Assembly (NCBI RefSeq): GCF_006974105.1 | Contig: NZ_CP036282.1 | Coordinates: 2,046,001 to 2,110,000, forward strand | DNA: 64,000 nucleotides | Origin: Rhodoferax aquaticus | GTDB taxonomy: Bacteria > Pseudomonadota > Gammaproteobacteria > Burkholderiales > Burkholderiaceae_C | Direction of reading: 5' to 3' | Shown here: piece after piece, positions 55,572 to 63,627 of the stretch | How the letters are laid out: each line of letters opens with the position of its first letter | How positions within the stretch are numbered: the first letter of the stretch is position 1 | Position numbers and translations under genes: made by a program | Notes under the pieces: generated by a model | Databases searched by the model: none | What the model was told of the DNA's origin: nothing | What the model saw: only the letters and a program-made list of their open reading frames with translations

Positions 55572-57755
55572 ATGTCAACGCCCATGCCCACCCCCAGCCT
55601 CACCACCCTCATCCCCGCAGAGCGCATCCTCACCATTAGCAGCGCCAGCCTAGAGGCCCAAGCGGGTCACGCCCAACTCCAAGCCGTGCGCTTGGAAGGC
55701 CACGAAGGCATCAACCAACTCTTTCGCTACCAACTCACCCTGCAAACCCCGGACACCCCGGTCCCGGGTGGCCTGGTAGAGCTGGACCTCCAAGCCCTCA
55801 TGGGCCAGGCCATTAGCTGCCACATCCAGCTCGAAGGCATGGGCACGTTTGAGGCGGGCAGCATCGGTGGGGTCGTCAAGGGCCAACTCGCCACCCCCCA
55901 CCAAGGCAGCGGAGCGCGCCAAATCAGCGCCCTCATCACCGCAGCCACCCTCGTGCAAGAATCTGCACGCCAGCGCGTCTACCAACTCACCTTGGAGCCC
56001 TGGCTGGCCCAGGCCCGGCTCAAGACCGACTGCAAAGTCTTCCAAGACATGAGCCCGGTCGACGTGATCGAACACGTGCTGGCCAACTACCCCCAACCCA
56101 GTACCAAAAGGCTCCTAGAGAGCTACCCCGTGCGCGACTACTGCGTGCAGTACAACGAAACCGACCTGCAATTCATCACCCGGCTCATGCAAGAGTGGGG
56201 CATCAACTACCACTTCGAGCACAGCGGCGAGGCCCACCGCCTCATCTGGAGCGACCACAACGGCGCCTTCCAAATCCGGCAAGAAGACCTGCAACAAAAC
56301 AGCGCTGATCCCGGCCTCAACCCCTACCACACCATCCCCTACTACCCGCTGGGGCACAAGACCGACCGCGAGTACATCCACCGCTTCAGCCCGGTGCAGC
56401 GCTTGACTGCCAGCGCCTACGCCAGTGCCGACTACGACTACACCCGCCCCCAGGCCAGCCTGGCGGTGCAAGCCAGCAGCGACCATGCAGGCAATCACCC
56501 GGCCCACCAGATCTACCTCTGGAGAGGGCAGAACCAAGGAATGGGCACCAGCGCATCCACCAGCCTGGCCAGCACCGACTACAGCCAACCCAATGCAGGC
56601 GCAAACAGTGCAGCCAACCACACCGAACCCCAAGGCCAACACCTGGCTCGCTTGCGCCTGCAAGCCCTGCGCCAAGGGGCCTTGCGTGCACGGGGTGCCG
56701 GCCACATTCGCGGCATCGTGCCCGGCAGCAGCTTCACCCTGGCCGAGCACCCCCAGACCAGCGCCAACACCGAGTACATCGTCTTGCACACCACACTCGA
56801 TATAGAAAACCCGAGTGAGCACAAAACAGGCAGCAACGCGGGTAAGCACGCAGGCAACAACCAAGACAACAGCGCCACCCCCCAAGGCCAGTGGCGCGTC
56901 TACACCGAATTCGAGGTCCAGCCCAGCACCATCGCCCTGCGCCCTGACCGCACACAGAGCAAACCCCTGATCCCTGGCCCCTTGAGCGCCGTGGTAGTCG
57001 GCCCCGCAGGGGCCAACCACCACACCGACTACCTCAGCCGCATCAAGGTGCACTTCCCCTGGGACCGGCACGACGCGCGCGACCAACGCAGCAGCTGCTG
57101 GGTGCGGGTGGCAAGCCCTTGGGCGGGCAACCAGTTAGGGGCCATCCACATTCCCCGCATCGGGCAAGAAGTGCTGGTGAGCTTTGAAGGCGGAGACCCG
57201 GACAAACCCATCGTGATCGCGGCTGTCTACAACCAGAACAACCAGCCGCCCTGGGAACTGCCCGGCCAACAAGCCTTAAGTGGTATGCGCAGCCGCGAAC
57301 TCACCGCAGGGCAAGGCAACGCAGCTGCTGGGCGCAGCAACCATGTGCTCTTGGACGACACCGCAGAGCAAATCCAAGTGCAAGCTAAAAGCGACCACCA
57401 GCACAGCCAACTCTCACTAGGCCACATCACCCGCATAGAGAGCAGGGCAGGCCGCCAAGAACATCGGGGCGAAGGCTTTGAGCTGCGCACGGATGGACAC
57501 GGCGTCCTCCGCGCCCAAGACGGCCTGCTCATCACTACCGAAGGCAGGCCCAACGCCCAAGGCCATGTCAAAGCATTGAGCGAAACCGCTGCGCGCCTGT
57601 CCCAAGCGCAAGAGCAACACCGCAGCTTGGGGAACTTGGCCGCTCAGCACCAGGCCCAAGAAGCGGGGGAGGGATCTGATCAAGGTGAAGTGGCAAGCGC
57701 ACTGCAGGTGCAGAACGAGGCCATCAAGGGCCGACGTCCCCCCGGATTTGAGTAG
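55572..57755 (+). CDS. vgrG: Type VI secretion spike protein VgrG, truncated by an IS
   Basis: 727 aa. The gp27-like base (about 25-430; GHAQLQAVRLEGHEGINQLFRY start, RDYCVQYNETDLQFITRLMQ) and the OB-fold with gp5 needle start (VHFPWDRHDARDQRSSCWVR, GQEVLVSFEGGDPDKPIV) are complete. The C-terminal extension begins (LLDDTAEQIQVQAKSDHQ, HGVLRAQDGLLITTE), but in related proteins I know it continues for hundreds of residues into a DUF2345 domain. Here it stops after IKGRRPPGFE, and the last residues and the TAG are supplied by the end of an IS3-family element. The lost half is not found downstream of the IS. Spike assembly might survive; cargo binding is likely lost. Confidence 0.9.
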   Translation: MSTPMPTPSLTTLIPAERILTISSASLEAQAGHAQLQAVRLEGHEGINQLFRYQLTLQTPDTPVPGGLVELDLQALMGQAISCHIQLEGMGTFEAGSIGGVVKGQLATPHQGSGARQISALITAATLVQESARQRVYQLTLEPWLAQARLKTDCKVFQDMSPVDVIEHVLANYPQPSTKRLLESYPVRDYCVQYNETDLQFITRLMQEWGINYHFEHSGEAHRLIWSDHNGAFQIRQEDLQQNSADPGLNPYHTIPYYPLGHKTDREYIHRFSPVQRLTASAYASADYDYTRPQASLAVQASSDHAGNHPAHQIYLWRGQNQGMGTSASTSLASTDYSQPNAGANSAANHTEPQGQHLARLRLQALRQGALRARGAGHIRGIVPGSSFTLAEHPQTSANTEYIVLHTTLDIENPSEHKTGSNAGKHAGNNQDNSATPQGQWRVYTEFEVQPSTIALRPDRTQSKPLIPGPLSAVVVGPAGANHHTDYLSRIKVHFPWDRHDARDQRSSCWVRVASPWAGNQLGAIHIPRIGQEVLVSFEGGDPDKPIVIAAVYNQNNQPPWELPGQQALSGMRSRELTAGQGNAAAGRSNHVLLDDTAEQIQVQAKSDHQHSQLSLGHITRIESRAGRQEHRGEGFELRTDGHGVLRAQDGLLITTEGRPNAQGHVKALSETAARLSQAQEQHRSLGNLAAQHQAQEAGEGSDQGEVASALQVQNEAIKGRRPPGFE

Positions 57756-58933
57756 CGCCTAAGCTTGGAGTCCAATCCCATACACAGGAGATTGGACGTG
57801 AAGAAGAGATTTATAGAGGAACAGATCATTGGCTTCCTGCGCGAAGCTGAAGCGGGCCTGGCGGTTGCCGAGCTGTGCCGCAGGCACGGCTTCTCGGAGG
57901 CCAGCTATTGCCGGTGGCGCAGCAAGTTTGGCGGCATGAAGGTGTCGGATGCCAAGCGTCTGAAGGAGCTGGAGGCGGAAAAAACTCGCCTCAAGAGGCT
58001 GCTGGCCGAATCCATGTTGGAGAACGAGGTGAAGAAAGAAGCCTTGAGAAAAAAGTGGTGAGCGCACCGGCAAGACGTGAACTGGTGCGCGACATGATCG
58101 ACAAGGGACTGAGCGAGCGTCGCTCCTTTCGCATTATCGGAATGAGTGCCAGTGCATTGCGTTACGAACCCGCGTCAGACCGAAATTGCGCACTCAAGGG
58201 GAAGATCATCACCTTGGCCCAACGCCATCGCCGATATGGCTCCGGCATGATCTATCTGAAGCTGCGCCAAGCGGGCGAGATCGTCAACCACAAGCGGGTA
58301 GACCGCCTGTATGCCGAAGCCTGCTTGCAAGTGAAGAACCGCAGGCGCAAGAAGAGACCCCTGAGCGACAGGCATCCCGTGGAGAGCCCAACGGAAGCCA
58401 ACCAGGTGTGGTCCATGGGTTTTGTGTTTGACCGCACGGCTGAGGGGCGCAGCATAAAGAGCCTGACGGTGGTGGATGACGCGACCCATGAAGCAGTCGC
58501 CATCGTGCCGGAACTCCCGTCGGGCGGCAACCAACTGGTGCGAATCCTGGAGCAACTTCCCAGCACCAGAGGCCTGCCCAGAGCGATCAGAACCGACAAC
58601 GGCAAGGAATTCTGTAGCTGCGCCATGCTGACATGGGCCCATGCAAGCGGTGTGCAGCTGTTCCTGATTGAGCCTGGCAACCCTAACCAGAACGCATACA
58701 TCGAATCATTCAACGGGCGGTTTCGTGATGAATGCTTGAACGAACACTGGTTTACCAGTCTGCAACATGCCCGCGTAATCGTGGAAGCGTGGAGAAAGGA
58801 ATAAAACGACGAGACACCCATGAGATCACTGGGTGGCCTGACACCGGCAGCCTATGCAAAAACATTGATTCAAAAACTAGGTAAATTAATCCCGGACTAC
58901 AAAGTCCAGTGCTACTGGAACTGGGGGGACGTC
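57733..58933 (+). mobile_element. IS3-family element 1 (defective), inserted in vgrG
   Basis: About 1.2 kb bounded by imperfect inverted repeats starting GACGTCCCCCC on both sides (57733 onward and the complement of 58923-58933), each followed inward by a shared AGTAGC. It holds orfA and orfB overlapping at a shift site. I see no target duplication: the flanks are AAGGGCC on the left and GAATAGA on the right. Together with the missing vgrG remainder this suggests a deletion or recombination after insertion. The exact ends are uncertain by a few bases. Confidence 0.75.
57798..58061 (+). CDS. IS3-family transposase OrfA
   Basis: 87 aa from GTG 57798 with AGGAGATTG upstream. Helix-turn-helix DNA-binding domain (FIEEQIIGFLREAEAGLAVA, then ELCRRHGFSEASYCRWRSKF) and a C-terminal leucine-rich coiled coil (LKELEAEKTRLKRLLAESML). 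The end contains A AAA AAG (58049-58055), a classic -1 slippery site, followed by a GCGCACC/GGTGCGC hairpin (58062-58090), so OrfAB would be made by frameshifting. OrfA looks intact. Confidence 0.9.
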   Translation: MKKRFIEEQIIGFLREAEAGLAVAELCRRHGFSEASYCRWRSKFGGMKVSDAKRLKELEAEKTRLKRLLAESMLENEVKKEALRKKW

Positions 58934-58939
58934 GAATAG
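58058..58939 (+). pseudogene. IS3-family transposase OrfB, inactivated
   Basis: Integrase-type transposase (rve fold) of the IS407-like group. The catalytic first Asp expected in VWSMDF is Gly here (WSMGFVF, GGT 58418-58420, one base from GAT). The second Asp (RTDNGKEF) and Glu (NAYIESFNG) are present. Reading also stops at TAA 58802-58804 after EAWRKE, where a Tyr codon is expected; the same frame then continues with NDETPMRSLGGLTPAAYAK to TAG 58937-58939. Two independent defects make this copy inactive. Confidence 0.88.
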
Positions 58940-58992
58940 ACGATGACATCGTGTTGATGGGTGGGTAATATGATTCGCTTTGATTTTTTTAT

Positions 58993-59457
58993 TTATGTAA
59001 GTGCGAATGATAAGAATTTTTCCAAGAAGGTTGCAGCATTCAAAGTGGATACGTTTACATCTGGGTCGACAGACTTAGATAAACACTCAGTAAAAAGCGA
59101 TGCTATGCTCTGTTGCACTAATGTTTGTGAGTAGTAGTTCTCTGCTCTTCGATCTGTCGACTTTAATAAAATCTAAGGGCAGGGGGTATGTGCCGCGTTT
59201 CCAAAATATAGCTCCGTTGCTATATAAATCGTTAAATCATTGACTGTCCGGGAAGAATCGGTGTCTATTGGATAGTTTAAGTTGATGGAGTTGGCAACTT
59301 GCGTGCATAGTTCATCTAATTCGCTAGATCCGGTTAAGCACCCCTGGCCTGCGTCTGCGTAGCAGCGTTGAAGCGCATGCAGGCAAAGCGTGGTCAGAAA
59401 ACTTTCATAGTTTTGATCTCTCAATGCCTCTCGCATAGTTTGAAGTATTGCTGACAT
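58993..59457 (-). pseudogene. Small gene of unknown family split by an in-frame stop
   Basis: 94 codons from ATG 59457 (MSAILQTMREALRDQNYESF) run to TAG 59173-59175. The same frame then stays open for 59 more codons with protein-like composition (ILLKSTDRRAENYYSQ, then FTECLSKSVDPDVNVS) to TAA 58993-58995, despite low G+C. I read this as a roughly 153-aa gene broken by one nonsense change, though a real 94-aa protein is possible. No family is recognised. It lies downstream of a glycosyltransferase gene on the same strand. Confidence 0.5.
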
Positions 59458-59499
59458 TGGGTCTTTGTGCTTGATCGGAGCTGGGTGAATGTGTTCCGC

Positions 59500-60396
59500 T
59501 TAGTCTTGCGCGAGGTGTTTGGCAAGTACGGAGCTGATTAGGCTTTCATACGTTTGGCGACACGACACCTTGTCGTATAAATTTAGAATGATCGGCATTA
59601 TTTTAGATAGCGCGGCAGCCACGTCTTTTCTTTCGTGCTCTAAGTAAGGGCACATTAATTCAGCGAGAAATGTATCTTGTACTCCATTTAATAATCCTTG
59701 GATATAAAAGCGCTTTATCTCAATATCCTTTTGAATCATCATCTGTGACTGAATCTTGCTGGTTTGCCTCGGATGAGTATGGTAGTACAGAAGTGGTTCT
59801 TCGATGTTCGCGAAGCGTTTGCCAAGTAGTGCTGCGCGACACCAGAAGGCATAATCCTCTGCCGGAGAGAACTGAGCCTCGTATCCTCCTACGTCATTGA
59901 AAAATGAACGCTTAGCCATGGTACTTGGGTGAACCATAGCGGTGTTGTAGAGCAAGCGGGTTCTTATAACTTGGTCCTCGCTAGGGTGTCGTAGGATATT
60001 TTTCGCGTTGTGTCGTTCCGTATCGACAGAGAAATATGCGATTGCACTCCCGCATATGTCAGTTTCTGGGTGTTGCTGAAGGAAATCGTACTGTTTTTCC
60101 AAGCGCGTAGGATGACAGATATCGTCATGGTCCAAGACTGCTATGTAAGGCGCATTAATTTCTTTCAAAAGTCGATTTCTTGCGCCAGATATTCCTAAGT
60201 TGGTCGAGCTATGAATTATGTTTAGGTCTATTTTGTCGGCGTAGCTTGATACGATTTGTGATGTTTCGTCTTGCGAGCAGTCATCTATGATCACGACATT
60301 GAAGTCTCGGAAAGTTTGATTCACCAGTGAGTCTAGTGTTGACCGAATCGTGGATGCTGCATTATGTACTGGCAATGCTACGGAGACCCTTAACAT
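59500..60396 (-). CDS. Family 2 glycosyltransferase
   Basis: 298 aa. GT-A fold with the N-terminal VSVALPVHNAASTIRSTLDS, nucleotide-binding VVIIDDCSQDETS, metal-binding motif LDHDD near residue 93, and acceptor-side region FSPAEDYAFWCRAAL. The family transfers sugars from nucleotide donors, usually in O-antigen, capsule or exopolysaccharide synthesis. No membrane helix is seen. Base composition is visibly lower in G+C than the core genes, suggesting transfer. The sugar specificity cannot be read. Confidence 0.9.
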   Translation of the reverse strand: MLRVSVALPVHNAASTIRSTLDSLVNQTFRDFNVVIIDDCSQDETSQIVSSYADKIDLNIIHSSTNLGISGARNRLLKEINAPYIAVLDHDDICHPTRLEKQYDFLQQHPETDICGSAIAYFSVDTERHNAKNILRHPSEDQVIRTRLLYNTAMVHPSTMAKRSFFNDVGGYEAQFSPAEDYAFWCRAALLGKRFANIEEPLLYYHTHPRQTSKIQSQMMIQKDIEIKRFYIQGLLNGVQDTFLAELMCPYLEHERKDVAAALSKIMPIILNLYDKVSCRQTYESLISSVLAKHLAQD

Positions 60397-60518
60397 TTTC
60401 TGCTAGTCGTTTATATTGGTGGTGACTCGCCCTGTACCTAGCATGCTATGCATTGGTGGGGATAGCATAAGGATATTTCGGGAAAGCAGGGTCGGTGCAA
60501 TCATGGTTATGTATAATT

Positions 60519-61388
60519 TTAATTTTGATGAGCTTGAGGTCTAGTGAACGGAACTGGAGGTAAATTAGGTAATTCGAGTTCCGCATTGATTTTTTCAACA
60601 AAGTCTCTTAAGGGTTGGCAATATCGAGTCAATGAATGATCTGCAACTGCATTTGAGTTGAAGTTATCCCACCATATTTCCTCCCGCACTGCATTTGCAC
60701 TGGCATCGGCGTGACCGCTGTTTTTTTTGAACTCAAGGAAATACGAGCGGCTCTGGCAAACATAATGATTAATTTGAAACTTTTCATAGCTAGGTTCATA
60801 ATCTGGCATGTAGCCCCATGTAATGGGTCTTTGTAACTCATCTACGGTACCCAGTGGTGTAGTAAATAAGTGGCTGTTACTACCAATGGATATTGTTTGC
60901 TTTCCCTTCACTAAGCTCTTGATTCTGCGCTGTGGCAGGAAGTTGGGGTCCGCTCGAAATCGGTAATTCTCGGTAATCAGTCCTGTGGGCTCTTGGATAT
61001 GCCCGGAGCTACCGAAATTGCGGTTATAGACGCCTAAGCCCGAAATCGGAACTGCTTCGTATTCTTCTAAAGCGCTTGCTAGGTCAAGGTGTTGAGTCGG
61101 GAAAATGAATTCATCACCGTCTAAAAAACACATCCAGTCAACGTCATGCATAAAGTGGTCGCAAGCATGCTGGTAGGCCGCCAGCTGGACTTTGTCCTGA
61201 ACAGATGCCATAACAAATGACTGAATGTCGAATTTGCTCGCTAGCTTGAGCAGCAGCTCATGTGTATCGTCGTCGCAGAGGTGCGCATAGAAGTAGAACT
61301 TGCGAAAGCCCACCAAATAATGAAAGGCAAACCACTCCACTAGCCAAGGTCCGCGGTTGCGTTGGATGCTGACCAGACCTAGTTGCAT
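60519..61388 (-). CDS. Glycosyltransferase (GT2/GT92-like, Glyco_tranf_2_4 type)
   Basis: 289 aa with an N-terminal RNRGPWLVEWFAFHYLVGF and central metal site CFLDGDEFIF (DxD), the typical layout of Glyco_tranf_2_4/GT92 enzymes; the INHYVCQSRSYFLEFKK stretch follows in the C-terminal half. It is probably a polysaccharide glycosyltransferase. It is AT-rich like its neighbour, and 122 bases separate the two genes. Upstream lies IS remnant DNA, so its native promoter may be lost. Confidence 0.82.
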   Translation of the reverse strand: MQLGLVSIQRNRGPWLVEWFAFHYLVGFRKFYFYAHLCDDDTHELLLKLASKFDIQSFVMASVQDKVQLAAYQHACDHFMHDVDWMCFLDGDEFIFPTQHLDLASALEEYEAVPISGLGVYNRNFGSSGHIQEPTGLITENYRFRADPNFLPQRRIKSLVKGKQTISIGSNSHLFTTPLGTVDELQRPITWGYMPDYEPSYEKFQINHYVCQSRSYFLEFKKNSGHADASANAVREEIWWDNFNSNAVADHSLTRYCQPLRDFVEKINAELELPNLPPVPFTRPQAHQN

Positions 61389-61671
61389 TGCTGTTTATCC
61401 CCTTTAGCATGTTTATCGTGCATGGTACGCTTGAACCCACCTCGGTTAAAGCGCGAGTCGTTGGCAAAATCATCTGTATTCCACGCGTTATCGCATGGCA
61501 CTTTCTCTTTTCGTTGCGGTTGATTGAATTGCCAATGGTTTCTGAATACAGAGAAGCAAGTCGTCGCCACTGGTTGCCAATGTCAATTGCAAGGAGGCGT
61601 AGGGCTTTCCAGCGGCAGCCAACAGCTTCGGTATCGATGCAACCTTTCTCTGCGGCGCCACTCCAAGCCTT
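61389..61671 (-). other. Unassigned DNA between a glycosyltransferase and IS remnant
   Basis: The minus-strand frame of the transposase remnant remains open through here, but after KPSVGSK the residues no longer resemble a transposase (KAWSGAAEKGCIDTEAV onward). I see no other family. It is probably a junction of rearranged fragments. Confidence 0.5.
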
Positions 61672-61900
61672 GCTGCCCACAGATGGTTTGATGCCAGCTT
61701 GATCAAGTCGCTCTATGTTGCGGATGCTCATGTACTGCGAGCCCCGATTTGCATGATGGATCAAGTCATCGGCAGCGGGCGGGCGATCCAACAGCGCTTG
61801 CTCTAACGCATTCAACACAAAGTCTGGCTGCATGCCGCGGCTGACTCGCCAGCCAACAATGCGGCGGGTAAATATATCAATCACAAAGGCCACGCATAGC
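61672..61900 (-). pseudogene. 3' fragment of an older IS3-family OrfB
   Basis: Encodes CVAFVIDIFTRRIVGWRVS through GIKPSVGSK, the core of an IS51/IS3-type integrase domain. The second catalytic site normally reads HSDRGSQY but here is HANRGSQY, so the Asp is lost. It is cut at 61900 by the insertion of IS element 2, and its upstream half lies beyond that element at 63091 onward. Confidence 0.8.
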
Positions 61901-61941
61901 GGTAATCCCCCCAATTTCCACCGCTACGAGAAGTAGAACGG

Positions 61942-62742
61942 TTACGCAGCCATGGCCAATCGCTGCTTTGGGGTAATGCCACCCAAGGCCATGTGGGGGC
62001 GGTCGTGATTGTATTTCCACATCCACTGGGTGGCATATATCTGAACGTCGTCCAATGTGGACCAGCTGTAGGGTGAGAGCCACTCGTATCGCAGGGTCCG
62101 ATTGAACCGCTCGACGTAGGCGTTTTGTTGCGGGTTACCGGGTTGCGTGTACTGCAACTGGATTCCTCGACGTTTGGCCCATTCTTGAATCTTCAGACTG
62201 ATGTATTCCGGCCCGTTGTCACTGCGGATCACCTGTGGCTTACCGCGCCAAGCAATGACCTGATCCAAGACCCGTATGATGCGCTCGGATGGCAAGGAGA
62301 AATCAATCTCAAAGGCCAGCGCTTCGCGGTTGAAATCGTCAATGACATTGAGCAGGCGAATGCTCCTGCCGTCGTCGAGCTGGTCGTGCATGAAATCCAT
62401 GGACCAAACCATGTTGATGGCCTGGGGTACATGCAGCGCTTCAGGCTTCTGGCGTACCATGCGTTTGCGTGGTTTGATGCGTAGGTTGAGCTCCAGCTCC
62501 CGGTAGACCCTGTACACCCGCTTGTGGTTCCATGGAAACCCCTTGATGTTGCGCAGGTACAGAAAGCACAGGCCAAAACCCCAATTGCGGTTGTTGTCGG
62601 TCAAACGTAGTAGCCAATCGGCAATGCGCCTGTTTTCTTCATCGGTCTTGGCAACGTAGCGAAAGCACGATGGGCTCACTGTGAATATCTGACAGGCCAG
62701 CCGGATGGTGACGCCTCGTTGGGCTACGACTTCTTTGGCCAT
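61942..62742 (-). CDS. IS3-family transposase OrfB of element 2
   Basis: 266 aa as an independent frame; in practice made as OrfAB by -1 shift. It has the HTH_21 region ([20 protein letters not shown]) and the integrase core with the complete DDE set: Asp in [10 protein letters not shown], Asp in [10 protein letters not shown] and Glu in NAYVERFNR. It ends [13 protein letters not shown]. Unlike the OrfB of element 1, nothing is broken. Confidence 0.95.
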   Translation of the reverse strand: MAKEVVAQRGVTIRLACQIFTVSPSCFRYVAKTDEENRRIADWLLRLTDNNRNWGFGLCFLYLRNIKGFPWNHKRVYRVYRELELNLRIKPRKRMVRQKPEALHVPQAINMVWSMDFMHDQLDDGRSIRLLNVIDDFNREALAFEIDFSLPSERIIRVLDQVIAWRGKPQVIRSDNGPEYISLKIQEWAKRRGIQLQYTQPGNPQQNAYVERFNRTLRYEWLSPYSWSTLDDVQIYATQWMWKYNHDRPHMALGGITPKQRLAMAA

Positions 62743-62775
62743 CTCACGCCTGCGAGATGGCCGGGCTACTTTTTT
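62737..62775 (-). other. Programmed -1 frameshift signal of element 2
   Basis: On the minus strand the orfA end reads A AAA AAG (62775-62769) directly before its TAG, followed seven bases later by a perfect 9-bp hairpin GGCCATCTC / GAGATGGCC (62762-62737). Slippery heptamer plus stimulatory hairpin is the IS3-family signal for making OrfAB. Confidence 0.8.
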
Positions 62776-63029
62776 GCCAGGTACTCGGCAGCAATTTCGG
62801 CCTTAAGATTTTCTTCGACGTACATCTTCTTGAGGCGCCGGTTCTCCTCTTCGAGCTCTTTCATCCTAGCGATCAGGGACGTATCCATGCCGCCGAACTT
62901 GGCGCGCCACTTGTAAAAAGTCGCCGTGCTGATGCCGATCTCACGGCACAGATCAGGTACGCCCAGACCCGCTTCCACGCGCTTGTGCGCCTGCATGATC
63001 TGGCTGTCTGAAAACTTGGACTTCTTCAT
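62766..63029 (-). CDS. IS3-family transposase OrfA of element 2
   Basis: 87 aa: helix-turn-helix ([18 protein letters not shown], then [20 protein letters not shown]) and a leucine-zipper-like tail ([20 protein letters not shown]). It starts MKKSKFSD with GGAGAGAA upstream and ends at the slippery A6G site. It is about as long as OrfA of element 1 but clearly different in sequence. Confidence 0.93.
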   Translation of the reverse strand: MKKSKFSDSQIMQAHKRVEAGLGVPDLCREIGISTATFYKWRAKFGGMDTSLIARMKELEEENRRLKKMYVEENLKAEIAAEYLAKK

Positions 63030-63090
63030 GTAGAAATTCTCTCCGAGAAATTCCTACTTCTGGCTCCGATGGTTCTACGGGAGGATTACC

Positions 63091-63627
63091 TAGCCAGCCC
63101 TGCCATGTGCTTACGTAGGTGAAGTCTGATACCCACAGCTGGTTTGGCCTGTCGGCTTTGAAGATGTCGATTGACACGGTCTAGTGGGCGTGGCGCAGAA
63201 GTGTCCGGTGTCGTAGTTCGTACCGATTTAACTCTGCGCGCGCTCTGGAAACCAAGACCACCCATTTGCCGCTCCACCGCGCAGCGGGCAACGCGTATGC
63301 CTTCTCGGTTCGTTTGCAACCAGACCGCGTCTGCGCCATATGCTTGCCAGTTGGCATGCCAAACGCGCTGTAGATCCAAGACCAGAACAGCGTCACGTTT
63401 GGCACGCAGGCTTCGCCGTTCAGGATTGCGCCGTATTGCCGCATCACGCCGGCATCAACTTTTGTGCGTTTAACCCACTCTTGGAGCGTCTCTGCTATGC
63501 GCCCAGACTTTGGCGGCTATGGACTGCACGCAAGTCCTAGTGACGCATAGTCCTGAAGGTGCTCCTGCACCAAACGTACCGCACGCTCTTGCACCGCAGG
63601 TATAAATCGGTTTGACTTCTTGTTCAT
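63091..63627 (-). pseudogene. 5' part of the older IS3-family transposase, frameshifted and deleted
   Basis: Starts at ATG 63627 (MNKKSNRFIPAVQERAVRL), typical of an IS3 OrfA, then shifts frame near 63545 (SIAAKVWAH in the next frame) and again (LQEWVKRTKVDAG). The coiled-coil end of OrfA is missing, and OrfB resumes with RVWHANWQAYGADAVW, VARCAVERQ and TTTPDTSAPRPLDRVNR, before another shift to FKADRPNQLWVSDFTYVS and the element 2 insertion. At least three frame changes and one deletion make it non-functional. Confidence 0.82.

Larger units (their letters stand above)
61901..63090 (-). mobile_element. IS3-family element 2, intact-looking, nested
   Basis: 1190 bp. The ends are inverted: GGTAATCCCCCC at 61901 and the complement GGTAATCCTCCC at 63090, both followed inward by AGAAGTAG. 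The target duplication TAGC is present on both sides (61897-61900 and 63091-63094). It interrupts an older transposase between Trp-Leu and Cys-Val-Ala codons. The two ORFs, slippery site and catalytic residues are all preserved, so this copy may still be mobile. Confidence 0.9.

Noticed and set aside
56115..57086. A 323-codon open frame antisense to vgrG
   Set aside because: High G+C third positions of vgrG leave the opposite strand open; the product is Gly/Val/Ala low-complexity.
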